From Megalonaias nervosa (Eukaryota > Mollusca > Bivalvia > Unionida > Unionidae), in NCBI GenBank assembly GCA_016617855.1, contig JAECUM010012847.1, positions 37,066-101,065 on the forward strand: 64,000 bases of DNA. Direction: 5' to 3'. The first letter of the stretch is position 1. Each line of letters begins with the position of its first letter. Shown one piece after another: positions 56,001-64,000 of the stretch. The position numbers were made by a program, and so were the translations under genes. The notes under the pieces are model-generated. The model was not told the DNA's origin. It saw only the letters and a list, made by a program, of their open reading frames with translations, and did not search any database.

Positions 56001-59000
56001 TACTCCCCTCAAATGCTTTTTTAAAGCATCTACATTATATACAGACAGAAAAAAAAAAAAACAATTTTCCAGGTTGGCAGGATTTAGGAGGCTGCAAAGT
56101 TAATTGTAAATGTGTAATGTATTCAATGGATAAAGAAAAACTCCTCTAGCTGTTTTAACCATCTTGCTTACAAGAAAGTGTGATGGTCTGATGGATGGAT
56201 ATATAATGGATGTATGTATGGATAGAGCGCAACTGGTAACTTTTGCACACCAAGGGGTGGGGAAATGTGTCATTAGCAGGTATCCTTTATGGACGTCTCC
56301 TATAGCAAGTTTCACTAAAAAATACTTCATCAAATACATGCATCTTCCCTTTACCCAACTTATTTAATCTACTGCTAACAAGTACTTACCTGAACAGCAT
56401 TTGCTTCAGAAGTCGGTTTGCCGTGCCAACTCGAGGAGTGCGACCAGTGTTCAAGCGATGTAACTCAATCTGAGAGGAGATCATCTGTGTGGTCATCTCA
56501 GTGTCTGCTGCTGTCCCTGCTCCACAGCAGCTAACATAAGGAAAAGTACAACACACAATTAGCGAAATGATCATTTTAAGTTCAAAAGCAAAATACATTG
56601 GCGAAACTAAGAATGATCCTGTTCTTAATTATGAAAACTATGGAAAAAATAATTTATAAAATCAAATTTGTCTCTTCAGTGATACTTACCCAATCATAAG
56701 TCTTTCCATAACCTCAAAAATCTTATCCTCCCAAGTCAAAATGGACATAATGTCGTTTGGGGCTTGTTTTAGCATTAAAAGTGCTAAATTTTGTCTGGTT
56801 ACCAACAAGGAAGGTTTGAAAGACAACAAAGGTGACAATGTTAGAGACTACTTGGTGACAAAAAAAAGTTATAAATCAATGAATGAAGTAAGCTTTGTGC
56901 ATTGTTTTATAACCCTGAGGCTTTTTTATTTTTAAAATCAACAATGGGATGCAAGCTGTGGAGGGTGTTGGCTGAAACAAAATAGATTGTAAAATAATGA
57001 ATATTTCTCTTTATACATGAGAAGTAGCTTCATGTTTTTTTATTGAGATACCACTAAGGTTGCATTATTATGGCAAAACTTTGGTAACTTTCTTTTGGCA
57101 TAATGGTATGGTACTAATAGATACATCTAATCACGTAGTTTGATGATTCATGCATGAACTGAGCTTAAAAAAATAAACTTACACACAACATTGAACCAAA
57201 CTCATCAAAGTCTTAACCCTTTCACCACTAAGTAACTACAAGGGAAGACTACCATTCAACACTAAGTAACTTTCAAGATCTTAAAAAATGTAGGCAACAT
57301 ATTTTCAATGACTTGTATAAATTTCATTTCTTGTGATAGGTATATATATATTTGGTACCATTGTAAAGAAGACAAATTCAGGTTTCTGAAAATATTCTCA
57401 TAAGCAAATTTATTCTCACACAGATGATTATACAGGTAAATCAAAAGGTAAGTTAAAGGTATTTTCACTGTATTCTCTATAAAATGTTGAATAAAGTGTT
57501 TAAAGAGTAATATGTGGTCTGTTTTTGATCCATTGTGGTGTTCTTACAAATCATGGCTTGAATAAATGCAATGTTGACTCAAAATTCAAGCAAATCCAAA
57601 GATGTGTTAATGATATTTCTACAGGTATTTAAAACCTGAAGTATACAAGGTTTTAAGTTCATTTCAATGGAAATAAAGATGAAATAAAACACACATTTTG
57701 ACTGTGAACCAAATTAATTCAGCAAACATCGAAGGCAGTATCTTGTGCAATTTGTCACCTTAAAGATTTTGACTGGTATCATCACTGAAATGCAGGTAGC
57801 GTTTTACCTGGACAAACCTGTCACATGACAGAATTTCTCCAAAATTTGATCCAACAAGCCAGAATTTCTCACTCTTATACCAATACAGTTCATCTCTGTC
57901 AAATTTCGTAATTTCCATCAATATCAACAGGCCATAAAATGCCTTTTATTTCTGATAACGTGACATCAGTCCAAACACCTTTGTGTTGATTTGGGTCAGT
58001 CTCTCGCTTCAGGTGTGTGCGTTGGTATTTGTAAATCTTGCTATTTCTGAAAACACAGTCGCTATAAAATAGCTGAAAATATTCAAGAGGTGTTCTTGAT
58101 CCATCAAATACTTGTGTTGGACCTACACATTCGGAAAATGTGTGAATATTACGTTCCGATGGAGATTTTGTCCACTGACAAAATTCAGGTGTCTCGTACA
58201 CATCGGTGAGTTTAAAACCTTAAAATTCCTCATCGTTATCACTGTCGCCAACAATATCACACCAATCTTGTTGTATATGTTCCCTCTCTTCTTGATTTAT
58301 CTTTACAAGATGAAAATTGCTGATATTTTCAATTATTTCGTCTCCAGATAATTCTGATTCATCATCAGACAGGTCCGCCATTTTGGCGACTTCGAAGATT
58401 TACATTTATAGATCGGAAAAACCCCCTTTCTTGTAAAGATCATACCTTAAAGTCCAAATGTATCCAAACAGTATGCAAATGAATCAATGTACAAATTAAA
58501 TATTTACTATTGGGGAATCCCAGACATTGACCAATCAGTGAATTTATCGCCAAAACGTGGCAAGTATGTCAGACCGGAATACTGGTCTACAGTGTTGAGC
58601 GAGAGTTATTGTTCTGGACCGGTTTACCGGTCTGCAGTGTTGAAAGGGTTAAATATGAGTATTGGTGACTTATTTTTGTGTTGAGATTGTAGAACTCATA
58701 AAGATGCAACCTCTTACTAAGTTTGGTTAATTTAGGTGTAACAGTGTGTATGATAAATATAGTATAAAAAGACCAAAAGCCTCTTTAGTCATGAGCTACA
58801 TGGAAAAACTTCCCAAAAACCAGTTAAAATGTGAACTGTAAGTAATTGTGGCCTTTTGCTGTAAGGTTATGGTACTAGCGGAGAAGCACACAACTGTTTA
58901 AGGATTACAGTATGAACAGAACTAGGAAAATAAAATTGAAACAAAATCAGTAAAGCATGAAATATGGGCCACAGTGACCTAAATTTGTGATGAGACTATA

Positions 59001-62000
59001 ATAATTATTAAGATGCATCCCCTTACCAAGTTTCATGATTCTGAGTATAACAGTCTTTATATAGTGTGAAGAAAACTGGATATAAACAAAATTTTCTGTA
59101 ACAGGAATGTGCAAATAATGTACATATATGTACAAAGTTAGCCCCTCCACAGGGAATAGGTGCTATGAATCCCACTCTAAACTGCTGTCTAGGATGAAGG
59201 GAGAAAGCACAGTTGAGATTCAGTTTGGCTATACATATGCCCATGCTCTTATCTATGTGGACACCAATACAGATGATAGTACAATAACACTGCTCTACTT
59301 CAATAAGGCGAGTTAAAAATTAGATCAGGTAGCAAGCAGACTGACAAAGAATGACAGCTGTATGGCTGACATTGGGCCATACCACACTCTCGCTTGTCCT
59401 TACAGCCAGGTCAGCTATTACCGGTATTATTAACATTGATGTTAATCTTGGGTCTGTACAGCTGAATGGATGTAGTTGCACAAAGATAACAAAAAGTTTT
59501 ACTACATGTAGCTCTGCCATGGCAGACTCAACACAGATCTGAAATACTGCCATTACTGCATGAAAATCTAATCAGGTCATCAACACATGCTTACAAACCT
59601 GCATACCAAATTTAAATTGTGTAGTTTTTTCTTAACTGTGCTAATAAAGTTTCCATCAAAACTTTCTACAGCCACTATTATATCATATAATACATAATAT
59701 TCTGCAAGGAGATAACAGTGTTCATTTCTGAAAACTTTTATTAATGAAAAAACAGCAACTCTAACAACAACAAAAATAACACACAAATATAACCAACATA
59801 TAACAGTTTTGTCACAAAGAAACAAAATAATAAATTATATGGATTATTAACACAACTCAAAATTTTCCACTCTTCAACGCATGTCAAAATTTGTTACCCA
59901 AGAATTTCTTGTTCTTGGCGTCCTATAACAATTAAAATTAAGCTGATGCATGCTTTGCTATAACAAATCACCTACTAAATGTTCCCTGCTATGTAGTGGA
60001 TTTTGCTGCAGTTCTTGTCGGCAACAATTGTGTCCTCAGTTGCTCGAGTATCAGCTCCAAGTATGACACCGTCCTGCAATACAAACGAGACTTTATATTT
60101 ATCAGTATCCTTTGTACAATCTACAAAGCCACCAGTTAGTATCATTTTATTCATCTAAATAAAGGTGATGAAATACAAAGGCCCAGAATAGTCCATCTCA
60201 GAATCACATTTTTATTAATTTGCTGAAGCTGCAACTTAGTTATGACAGATTCCAAGGTCATTACCCTACTAGCCATGTTTTCATTTCACTGTTGTTAAAT
60301 CTTACATATATAACAAAATTCAATTAATGGATTTTTGTAACACAATGTAAGGACAGCAACAAAACATCTGCTACCACAATGGGAGGGGAAGACACAAAAA
60401 TGTGTCTTTTTCAAACAAACCCTCAACATGAGTAGAAGTAGTAACTTCAATATACACAAGACTTGGCAGCCATCCCAATATCAAGGGGAGATCACTCTAA
60501 CTCCCACTAAAGTGGGCAGACAATATTTAGCTCAACAGTTGAAACTTTTACCCTGTGAGAGCTCAATTTGTGAGGTCACTGTAGTACTATGAAAGCATTA
60601 TATTAGGGTAATGTATTGGGAAAAAAAAAGAGCTGGAAAAGTAGAGGAAATAATTTTCTGTAGAGGAAGGGGCATTTTATTTGTAAAGATGTAATAGACA
60701 GAACTGTATGGACTGGGTGTGAGACACAATTTCAAATTATAAGGCCCTGCGTAAAACCTGCTTTGCTATGGTATGATATGGGTCCATTTTAATATATAAC
60801 ACATGACATATTATTCTTCAATTTGATAGTTACATTCACCAGTGATGTTAGTAACGAAACATGATACAAGTTATAAAATTGCTATTCAATGTTCTCCAAC
60901 AGACCTCATACAGTGCCTTATAAATATTCTTACTTCTAACAGCTTGTCTCAGGTAAATATTCACTAACAACTGTGTTACACTTCTGGTACTCATGAAACC
61001 ACAGATAGCTAGCATAATCCATCTTACTGACTTTCTGTACTTTGTCTCAAAATGCAATGCACCCATTAGTCAGGTTCTCTGCTTCATATACTCACTACAC
61101 AAGTAACTAATCAGGAGACACAGATTTTACTAGTTGCTGGCCTGCCAATTTAGGCTGCAATCCAGCATATGGTAAACAGTCCAGACTAGACAACACAAAT
61201 TCAAAGCGGACATAAAAGTACCTATTTCCAAAACTTATAAATATGCTATACAATATGTAAGATTTTACTCATGTGCTACTTTCAAATGAAATTCAGAAAA
61301 TGAGTAAACTTTTTCTAGCCTTCATTAGCAAAATATTTAAATTATAACATGGAGTTTCATAAATTGTAGAATATATGAGCGCAAATATGATCATTTAATA
61401 AAACTGCAGTATACTACAATAAAATGTCACTTAACCTTATGTGGATGCTTCGGATCTTACACTTTAAGTTTCTTTTACATCATGACATTGTTTGTAATTT
61501 TGTGAAGTGTATTCACATAATATAAAAACAAAACATATTGCTTTATGAACCAAGAGAACACAATATCCATGTGACAACAAGTATTTTTAAAAAATATGGA
61601 AGATTTTAACTATCCAAACCCAAAACCTGGTTTATTGGGCAAACAAGCAACACACATTTTCTCAAGCCCAGCTTTTATTTAACTAGAAGCAAAAGCTTTA
61701 TCACTGAAATTAATCCATAAAACAATTAACGGTGACTTTAATGGGAGCTGCAGTGGCTGAGCTAGCAAGGCATTGGGTTCCCATCCCCTCTTCACAATAC
61801 AGTTGTCCCCCTCTTGAACGGCCCCCCTGACCAGCAGCCACCCACTCCTTACAGCCAGAATCCGTCGGCACCAACAAGTTTGTGTTCAAAAGTACCCCTC
61901 ACGAAAGGCCACCCTGCTAACGTGACCAACGGCCAGCATATTAGTGCAAAAATATAAAATTTACCCCTCCCATGGGGCCACATTTTATTTTTTAATATGT

Positions 62001-63815
62001 ATCAAGAACCAGTATTTTATTCATAACGTGTGTTAAGTAATCCGATTTCTGTTTCCCGATGTCAGGTTTTCATCACTGAAAGAAGTGTTGACTAAAGTAC
62101 ATGTACCACTATGGTTAATATTATATCGTTTATGCCTCACAAGAAGCTACATTTATTCCATAAAGCCAAGAAAGACTCAAATTTTAATCCATACAAAAAG
62201 GTAAGTACACGTAATCCGAGTAGCCTTACTGCTGTGTTATCATGAGATGTCCGGTTTAGTCACTCTGATAATTGTTAAGATTACAATTATTGAACTGTAG
62301 TAACAGCTGAGAAGTGGCGGTATTGATGTACAATACACAAGTCAGCGGGAAAATGGTTTCATAGCCTTTATGGCTTCCCTTAGTAAGATGTTGAGCTTGT
62401 TCACTTTCATAATTAGTGGCTATTAACACTGATAATAATTGTCAAGATTACAAATCCTGACCATCACGAGGTGCTATTGTTCAGGTCAAATCTGCGTACA
62501 TATCGAAGCTGTTTTGGCTTCTCTCACTTAGTGTAAAGAAATGTAAAATCAATAGGGTACCAGACTGCGACTAAAGAATCACGTGACAAGATCGCTGCCT
62601 TGAAAAACACATGGCATTTTGTTTAAATGCAGAAAAATTGTTTTATCAGTCTTGTAGTTGGCAACATTTATGATTACAACTGGACGTAATTGTCAAGATC
62701 ATAACAGCATCAGCATAAGCTAAAAATAGATTTTGCGCAGACACACGCACAGAGAAATTAACCTTGAACAAAACGGTACCAGACAACATTTATCGCTTCC
62801 TTTACAAAGAAGGCATTTCGTCTGCTCTACAAAAGTTTCGTCTGCATAATTAAATTGCATACAGTTAGCAACATCCGAATATATTATTACCAAACATTAA
62901 CATGTCATCACGTAAATGGAGACGATTATTTTATAAAAAGTCGGTTATTCTACTCGACGACATCGGGGGAGGGGGGAGACTTGCCGAACAATTTTAGGTA
63001 GAAAATACCGAATAAAACAATTTTATGTTGAAAAGACTCAAATAAACAACATCGTAACCGATATGGAGGTTATTCGGCAGCAGTGGAAAATGGAGCAAAT
63101 GGAAAGAGAATTATGTATGTATCAAAGTTTAAATGACGTTTTTGAATGGTTTTGCAATGTGCATGACAAAAACACCCGCTCGCATATCACGCTTATGCCA
63201 AGTGTAAGAACTATTAATGTATATTCAGTTGAAAAAAGTCTAACAAGAAGAACCTTTTAATAATTAATGTTACTTTTAAAGGAAGATATTAAATGCTTTG
63301 AAGAATGTAGGTTTCTTACTACGTACATTACATACACTTCTCACAAAAAATTTAGTCCCCCCCCTCTGGAAAGGCCACCCGTCTTATAAGGCCACTTTTC
63401 CGGTGCAAAAGGGGTGGCCGTATAAGAAGGTGACCACTGTATATCAAATATTGTATTAATAATGCTGTTAAAACCAAGCAACTGAAAATAATCTTAATTT
63501 AGAGAGTGGACAGATTTACGTATTGACATACACTAAACTGATCTTTTATATTTGAGCCTCCATCATGCCAGGACTAACAAAATTTACACTTGTTTTATAT
63601 TTATGCTCAACATCTTAACTGCGAATCAAAATGGTCTTGAGGATAGAGTCACTGCAGTTGCAAGAAAACAAAAAGCTCAGGATTTGTTAACAACGGATGT
63701 TTGCAACATTAATGTAAAATTTATGCTCCAAACCTTGTATATGATACCAGCTATTGTTGTTCCAGTCTTGTAAGCTGTGGGAGCAATAAATCCTTGCTTT
63801 TCCAGGAAAATATTT
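41096..63815 (-). CDS. PSMB7: 20S proteasome subunit beta type-7 (beta2, trypsin-like), 5' exon missing
   Basis: Seven exons, in order: 63815-63734, 60073-59976, 56530-56390, 50706-50591, 47031-46973, 44524-44373 and 41210-41096 (stop 41098-41096). All phases agree and all introns are GT-AG, two with weak GTTTG donors. The propeptide part [16 protein letters not shown] precedes catalytic Thr1 of [17 protein letters not shown]. Asp17, Lys33 (NCSK) and Gly45 (CCGAG) are all in register, with an acidic Glu at 53 in the S1 pocket, as expected for trypsin-like cleavage after basic residues. GSGSNVDLC and the C-terminal arm (to MAEPMET) that wraps the neighbouring subunit are present. The initiator exon is upstream of 63815 and not recognised. 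No PSMB10-like paralogue is here. In the family this acts in the nuclear and cytosolic 26S proteasome. Confidence 0.95.
41931..42189 (+). repeat. tRNA-derived SINE with Meta/Deu-like core, intact, with target duplication
   Basis: It is flanked by the 9 bp direct repeat CTGCTTAAA (41922-41930, 42190-42198). The head has box A TGGCCTAGTGG (41942-41952) and box B GGTTCGAGTCT (42004-42014). The body includes GTAGCTTCTTGTGGGTCGGC, then TTCCGGGGTTTTCCTGGG and TTCCTCCACCAT, the core shared by many mollusc and deuterostome SINEs. It ends GCGTTAAACCCC and an (AAC)n tail. This is the reference copy for the other family members here. Confidence 0.92.
42567..42753. mobile_element. MITE family B, copy 2
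   Basis: GTTCCATTTAAACATACATG then GTACCCAGGGAAGGCA is mirrored by TGCCTTCCCTGGGTCCCATG and TATGTTTTAATGGAAC. The arms are about 38 bp with only a few mismatches. The middle is non-coding and AT-rich. Confidence 0.85.
43023..43265 (-). repeat. tRNA-derived SINE, reverse orientation, with target duplication
   Basis: The reverse complement shows a tRNA-like head (CGGCCGAGTTGTCTAAGGTG), box B GGGTTTGAGTCTC, and the same core (AGTAGCTTCTCATCAG, TTCCTCCACTGG) as the 41931 copy. TTCTTAG directly flanks both ends (about 43016-43022 and 43266-43272). Confidence 0.85.
43385..43683. mobile_element. pogo-type element, truncated copy 2
   Basis: Inverse of the first ~300 bp of the element at 13048-14614. 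It contains CTCGGTAACTTGTGCCCTCG, CTTATAGTGCGGTCTGTG and the terminus GTGAGTTATCGAGGGAGAGG, TG, then TA (43684-85). Similarity stops near 43385, so the far end is missing. Confidence 0.8.
43850..44040 (-). repeat. tRNA-derived SINE, reverse orientation
   Basis: The reverse complement opens CAGGGAGCTGTTGTAACTG and has a perfect box B, GGTTCGAATCC (43961-43971 on the + strand). The body beyond differs from the other SINEs here. Box A is weak, and no target duplication was found. Confidence 0.55.
45002..45262 (-). repeat. SINE of the 54026 family, reverse orientation
   Basis: Shares in inverse order the phrases CAGTCATATCACTATGATGT, AGTTTATAGCGATGTCTAGC and CAGACATGTAGCATCATG with the SINE at 54026-54335. 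The tRNA-like head is decayed or missing, leaving AAGTCTTTGGTATGACTTGG. Confidence 0.75.
46497..46682. mobile_element. MITE family A, copy 3
   Basis: The ends CACTTGTAAGTCACAT and CTGACTTATAAGCAAGTAC are inverted repeats. Two inner palindromes are clear: CCAGATCTGCCATCAT with GTGTCAGCCGATCTGG, and ATAGACCCTCATCTGTCTGC with GATAGCAGATCAGGGTCTAT. This is the best preserved copy of the family. Confidence 0.75.
47340..49880. repeat. diverged tandem array, ~110-150 bp unit, interrupted
   Basis: About nine units, each with TTTTCAAGATGACCACTGTG-like, GGCTATATTGGACAC-like, CATTTTCATTTAGGAC-like and ACTAGACATCATAAGAAGTC-like phrases and GGTGAAAACCCCATG. Two units lie left of the pogo-type copy (47600-48768) and seven or so to its right, so the transposon entered an existing array. 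Confidence 0.75.
47600..48768. mobile_element. pogo-type element, copy 3 (one end missing)
   Basis: Inverse of 13048 to about 14225. Shared blocks include GTTCTAGTTCTATC/ TTTTAGTTCC-type wording, TGTGTCAATCTACTGTAAC and TTGCGCCCTCACTTATAGTG. It ends GCGCGAGTTATCGAG at about 48759. The ~380 bp at the other terminus is absent. No transposase frame. Confidence 0.8.
50328..50469 (-). repeat. minisatellite of 5' splice-site-like units, five copies
   Basis: Units of 27-29 bp begin at 50328, 50357, 50385, 50412 and 50441 (+ strand GGACCTCTGTAGTCACACTT then ACCTAATGT). Read on the PSMB7 sense strand, each contains a donor-like AG/GTAAGTG or GG/GTAAGTG (one has decayed to GTTAAG). The unit matches the exon-intron junction of both the real exon (50591) and the pseudo-exon (50463), so it probably grew from that junction. 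Confidence 0.85.
50463..50566 (-). pseudogene. PSMB7: diverged tandem copy of a PSMB7 exon (pseudo-exon or alternative exon)
   Basis: Read on the minus strand it aligns with the exon at 50591-50706. It keeps CLYSIH, reads [20 protein letters not shown] where the real exon has [21 protein letters not shown], and ends MTLG where the real exon ends VTMG. It is 104 bp against 116, four codons shorter, open throughout, preceded by CAG and followed by GTAAGTG, with the same start and end phases. The space between the real exon's donor and this copy's acceptor is only about 24 bp, too short for an intron. The two could therefore only replace each other. Loss of the Gly-Gly and many conserved residues favours a dead copy. 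Confidence 0.8.
51166..51705 (+). mobile_element. probable solo LTR related to 6880-7389
   Basis: Co-linear with the LTR at 6880-7389 over some 500 bp (shared TATCATTGTGATACATCA, ACTTTTAGGACTATTT, TTTAATTCACAATA, TCACTCTTTTCTGTTA). Similarity ends just where the other copy has its primer-binding site. No gag follows, so this fits a solo LTR. Confidence 0.6.
51895..53560 (-). pseudogene. hAT-type transposase remnant (ZNF862/DUF4371-like)
   Basis: The minus strand of 51900-52105 encodes [20 protein letters not shown] followed by [14 protein letters not shown] and [20 protein letters not shown], wording typical of DUF4371/ZNF862-like transposase-derived proteins (MADESTD motif). An upstream frame (52101-52328) joins it after a frameshift near 52105. 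Further upstream pieces, such as [11 protein letters not shown] at about 53400, fit the N-terminus. A three-unit repeat has expanded within it. Multiple stops make it non-functional. Confidence 0.62.
52541..52915. repeat. tandem repeat, ~144 bp unit, about three copies
   Basis: GCTGATATTTACA recurs at about 52541, 52685 and 52829, each followed by ATTCAGTGGCTGAAA-like, TTGATGTACCTGTTG-like and AAGAGTACATCAAAA-like phrases. It lies within the hAT remnant. Confidence 0.85.
53761..53913. repeat. tandem duplication, 77 bp unit, two copies
   Basis: TTAGACCAAACC, AATCAGCAAAACATAACATT and GCGTCAATTTACGTACCG occur at 53761 and again from 53838 with about 90% identity. Confidence 0.92.
54026..54335 (+). 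repeat. tRNA-derived SINE, second family
   Basis: Box A-like TGCATCAGTGG (54040-54050) and box B GGTTCAATCCC (54083-54093) form a tRNA-like head with GGTTAGAGCATCCACCTCGG. The body differs from the 41931 family and contains GCTGCCTCGCTTGGCACTCA and CAGCATGATGCCCCAGTG. It ends near an (AC)n run. A reversed partner lies at 45002-45262. Confidence 0.85.
54738..55576 (-). mobile_element. hAT-like DNA transposon remnant with BED-like zinc finger
   Basis: The termini ACAGCTGCCAACCCTC and GAGGGTTGGCAGCTAT are inverted. They are flanked by ACATGTTC (54730-54737) and GCATGTTT (55577-55584), which share six of eight bases, as for a decayed 8 bp hAT duplication. On the minus strand a start at about 55200 leads to [11 protein letters not shown] and HHAFCTQCA, then after a frameshift [20 protein letters not shown], a Cys2-His2 finger common in transposase-derived proteins. 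Everything after the finger is missing. Confidence 0.72.
56531..59975 (-). other. PSMB7 intron with a piggyBac-like element
   Basis: Holds the element at 57213-58652. The remaining sequence has no recognised coding or repeat content. Confidence 0.65.
57213..58652 (-). mobile_element. piggyBac-like transposon, internally deleted
   Basis: TTAA stands at both edges (57213-57216 and 58649-58652), followed by CCCTTTCACCACTA and, inverted, CAGTGTTGAAAGGG. These are the TTAA target and CCC-start hallmarks of piggyBac. The minus strand encodes, from an ATG at about 58383, an acidic start ([15 protein letters not shown]). After a stop near 58220 it continues in 57899-58201: [19 protein letters not shown] and [13 protein letters not shown], the opening of the piggyBac transposase domain. 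The catalytic core is missing. Confidence 0.87.
60074..63733 (-). other. PSMB7 intron between the catalytic-Thr exon and the DGVILGAD exon
   Basis: Contains the TIR element at 61800-63439. The interval 60074-61740 shows nothing recognisable. A short tRNA-like head (GGGAGCTGCAGTGGCTGAGC, about 61743) directly before the element may be a SINE stub. Confidence 0.65.
61800..63439. mobile_element. pogo/mariner-type non-autonomous transposon, second family
   Basis: Starts CAGTTGTCCCCCTCTTGAAC and ends TATAAGAAGGTGACCACTG, inverted repeats flanked by TA (61798-99 and 63440-41). Subterminal GGCCACCC/GGGTGGCC blocks repeat inside each end. The 1.6 kb interior holds no recognisable transposase; the 65-codon frame at 63063-63260 matches nothing known to me. 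Confidence 0.8.
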
Positions 63816-64000
63816 CTGAAGAAAAAAAAAAAATAACTTATTACACATGTACAACCTCCCCCACACCTTATCATTACAGATAGCAGCAGTAATAGTAAAA
63901 CTGAAACAAACTAAATTTTTAATTGATAGTGGGTATGTACAGTCAAAGCAGCCACACATGGGATAAGGACAAACTGGCCTTTGTACACAGGTGACATCTG
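63816..64000 (-). other. upstream intron of PSMB7
   Basis: The acceptor TTTTTTTTTTTCTTCAG precedes the exon at 63815. The missing first coding exon must lie further upstream (at higher coordinates). Confidence 0.7.

Larger units (their letters stand above)
50707..56389 (-). other. PSMB7 intron, rich in DNA-transposon relics
   Basis: Contains the LTR relative at 51166-51705, a hAT-type transposase relic (51895-53560), tandem repeats (52541-52915, 53761-53913), a SINE (54026-54335) and a second hAT-like element (54738-55576). The rest is featureless. Confidence 0.7.

Noticed and set aside
61741..61797. tRNA-like sequence before the TA-flanked element
   Set aside because: Only about 50 bp resembles a SINE head, without a convincing box B or body.

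Overview
This is an animal (metazoan) nuclear window: AT-rich, intron-rich, with consensus GT-AG introns and many interspersed repeats. The repeat set (tRNA-headed SINEs with a Meta/Deu-like core, diverged 100-200 bp tandem arrays, pogo-, hAT- and piggyBac-like relics, an RTE-clade LINE and a Gypsy-like gag relic primed by tRNA-Pro) fits a lophotrochozoan, most likely a bivalve mollusc. The species is inferred, not proven.

Layout. (1) 1.95-3.81 kb, + strand: the last three exons of a Ly6/uPAR (LU, three-finger) domain protein with a Thr/Pro-rich stalk. (2) 4-16 kb: no cellular gene. It holds decayed mobile elements: a SINE fragment, an LTR with tRNA-Pro primer site and gag relic, a 1.2 kb terminal-inverted-repeat (TIR) element, a pogo-type element lodged in a LINE fragment, a small TIR element and a SINE. 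(3) 16.3-27.2 kb, + strand: a complete NEK6/NEK7-type kinase coding sequence in seven coding exons (360 aa), ending in an unusual 71-residue glutamine-rich tail. (4) 27.2-41.1 kb: intergenic, with several minisatellites, two MITE families and a 3.2 kb RTE-clade LINE (minus strand, 12 bp target-site duplication). (5) 41.1-63.8 kb, minus strand: PSMB7, the trypsin-like beta2 subunit of the 20S proteasome. Seven coding exons are present; the initiator exon lies upstream, beyond or outside what can be recognised here. Its introns hold most of the remaining repeats.

The two housekeeping genes NEK6/7 and PSMB7 sit tail to tail, the same order and orientation as human NEK6-PSMB7 at 9q33.3, so this looks like ancient conserved microsynteny. 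The most unusual local structure is in PSMB7. The exon encoding the [13 protein letters not shown] segment is followed, 22 bp into the intron, by a diverged open second copy with the same splice phases. That copy is followed by a five-unit, ~28 bp minisatellite in which each unit carries a 5' splice-site sequence. No bacterial-type operon, CRISPR array or true tRNA/rRNA gene was seen.
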